A DNA stretch of 64,000 bases from Asterias amurensis. Taxonomy: Eukaryota > Echinodermata > Asteroidea > Forcipulatida > Asteriidae. The stretch covers positions 15,811,349 to 15,875,348 of the forward strand of contig NC_092651.1 of the NCBI RefSeq assembly GCF_032118995.1, written 5' to 3'. The first letter of the stretch is position 1, and each line of letters starts with the position of its first letter. A model generated the notes under the pieces. The model saw only the letters and a program-made list of their open reading frames with translations, had not been told where the DNA came from and ran no database searches. The translations under genes and the position numbers were made by a program. Positions 62,743 to 64,000 of the stretch are shown piece by piece.

Positions 62743-63775
62743 ATGCCTATTCTGTATGCAACGATTGCCCGAGGCACGACAGTGTTGGCCAACTTTGCAG
62801 CGTGTCATGGAAACTTCACGGAGGTTACAAACCAGATTCTTCCCAAGGTTCCTCCAGAGAATACTAAACTGACCTACTCCCACGACTCCTATCTGTTTCA
62901 CTACATCTCTGATGAAAGGATTGTCTATTTGTGTATAACGGATGATGTAAGTTTTGGTTTCGTTTTAATTCTGACATACCTCTGAATCAATACCAATTCC
63001 AAAAAAGTTTTTCAAAACCTTCAGTTGCATTTAGATGATGGAATTAAAGGCAGTGGACACTATTGGTAATTACTCAAAATAATGGTTAGCATAAGAACTT
63101 GTTTGGTAACGAGTAATGGAGAGATGTTGATAGTATCAAACATTGTGAGAAACTGTGCCCTCTGAAGTAACGTAGTATTCAAGAAAGAAGTAATTTCCAC
63201 GAATTTGATTTCAAGACCTTGGATTTAGATTTTGAGGGTCTCAAAATCAAGCATCTGAAAGCACACAAGTTTGTGTGGCAAGGGTGTTTTTTATTTCATT
63301 ATTATCTCGCAACTTCAAAAACAAATTGAGTTCAAATTTCCACAGGTTTGTTATTTTATGCATGTGTTGAGTTACACCATGTGAGAAGACTGGTCTTTGA
63401 CAATTACCAATAGTGCCCAGTGTCTTTAAAGAATGTTTACACTGGTGGATTTTAGGGAGAACAAAATTGAGCAATTATGTCAAAAAATTGACCTTAAAAT
63501 CAGCTTTTTTTCTTCTTCAGAGCAAGCATCTCTTCCAAAGATCATTACATGGTCAGTCTGTAACATTTACCTTCCTCTTTCACTAACTGAATCCATGAAA
63601 TGGAATATTGTAATTTACGATTATGTTTATTCTGAAGTCTTTAAAAGAAATTTCAACCATTGAATCGGATATATTTTAGTTTGTAAACTTTAACTTATAA
63701 TATGCAATTATGCTTTATTCTACAGGAATTTGAAAGATCAAGAGCGTTTATGTTCCTGGGAGAAATTAAAAGAAA
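62743..63775 (+). CDS. VAMP7: Vesicle-associated membrane protein 7, longin domain exons (5' part)
   Basis: Coding exons 62743-62946 and 63726-63775, with a GT donor at 62947, an AG acceptor at 63724-63725 and a next donor at 63776; the gene leaves the window on the right. The first exon starts MPILYATIARGTTVLANFAA and contains KLTYSHDSYLFHYIS and RIVYLCITDD; the second gives EFERSRAFMFLGEIKRK. This is the N-terminal longin domain of VAMP7, close to the human protein along its whole length. VAMP7 is an R-SNARE of late endosomes and lysosomes that drives fusion with the plasma membrane; the longin domain folds back to hold the SNARE motif closed. A likely non-coding first exon ends at about 61871 with TTTTG|GTAAGT. 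SNARE motif and TM helix would lie beyond base 64000. Confidence 0.95.
63044..63429. mobile_element. TTAA-flanked MITE, family A
   Basis: Full-length copy in the intron between the two visible VAMP7 coding exons. Confidence 0.85.
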
Positions 63776-64000
63776 GTAAGTATTCTTCATTGTATTGGAA
63801 AAGGGGTCTACTACTGATCTTCATTTAAGTTTTTGCTTAGTTGGAAGTTAAACAAAATTAGAAAAAATACAGTGATGATTTTTTTTCTTCCAAAAGCGAT
63901 AATGATCCATTTGATCATATTCAACTCTTTCCTGTGTGACCATTCACTATCACCCACTATGGTATTGAATGATAGGTAAACTGTGTTCGCCTACAGTATA

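Overview
The window is animal nuclear DNA: AT-rich, with short GT..AG-spliced exons spread through long introns and intergenic stretches full of small non-autonomous transposons. The protein families and the repeat landscape suggest an echinoderm, probably a sea star. I could not search a database, so the taxon is an inference. No rRNA, CRISPR, operon or prokaryotic feature is present.

Layout, left to right. (1) About 575-18406, minus strand: a mesh/SUSD2-like secreted or membrane glycoprotein (signal peptide, NIDO, E-set/IPT-like domain, AMOP, VWD), 13 exons, running off the left edge. (2) 20403-25484, minus: a TNF-receptor-like protein with signal peptide, Cys-rich repeats, one TM helix and a C-terminal death domain, 7 exons. 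(3) 29987-40636, minus: a paralogous TNF-receptor-like protein with a long acidic linker and two tandem death domains, 10 exons. (4) 44168-49122, minus: a 150-residue protein with neither signal peptide nor TM and one death domain, 3 exons. (5) 53056-60347, minus: a free-standing Maf-type nucleotide pyrophosphatase (ASMTL Maf half only), 6 exons. (6) From about 61.6 kb, plus: the 5' end of VAMP7 (longin domain), running off the right edge. Genes 5 and 6 are head to head.

Genes 2-4 form a local family cluster of death-domain genes on one strand. Exon lengths and phases repeat between them: the second Cys-rich exon is 176 nt in both receptors, the last exon is 311 nt in genes 3 and 4, and every cluster of death-domain exons is preceded by a small helix-coding exon of phase 0 to 1. 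The pattern suggests tandem gene duplication plus an internal duplication in gene 3. A shared signalling pathway is plausible but is inference.

Non-coding DNA carries at least five families of short inverted-repeat elements. The commonest is a ~385-bp element flanked by TTAA (14 copies plus remnants). Nested insertions directly show its TTAA target site and also that of a second, ~385-bp palindromic family. There are tRNA-headed SINEs, fragments of LINE reverse-transcriptase C-termini, an 82-bp perfect palindrome between 9-bp direct repeats, and three 26-34-bp palindromes with CATGGAGG ends between 7-bp direct repeats, which look like an undescribed miniature element family.
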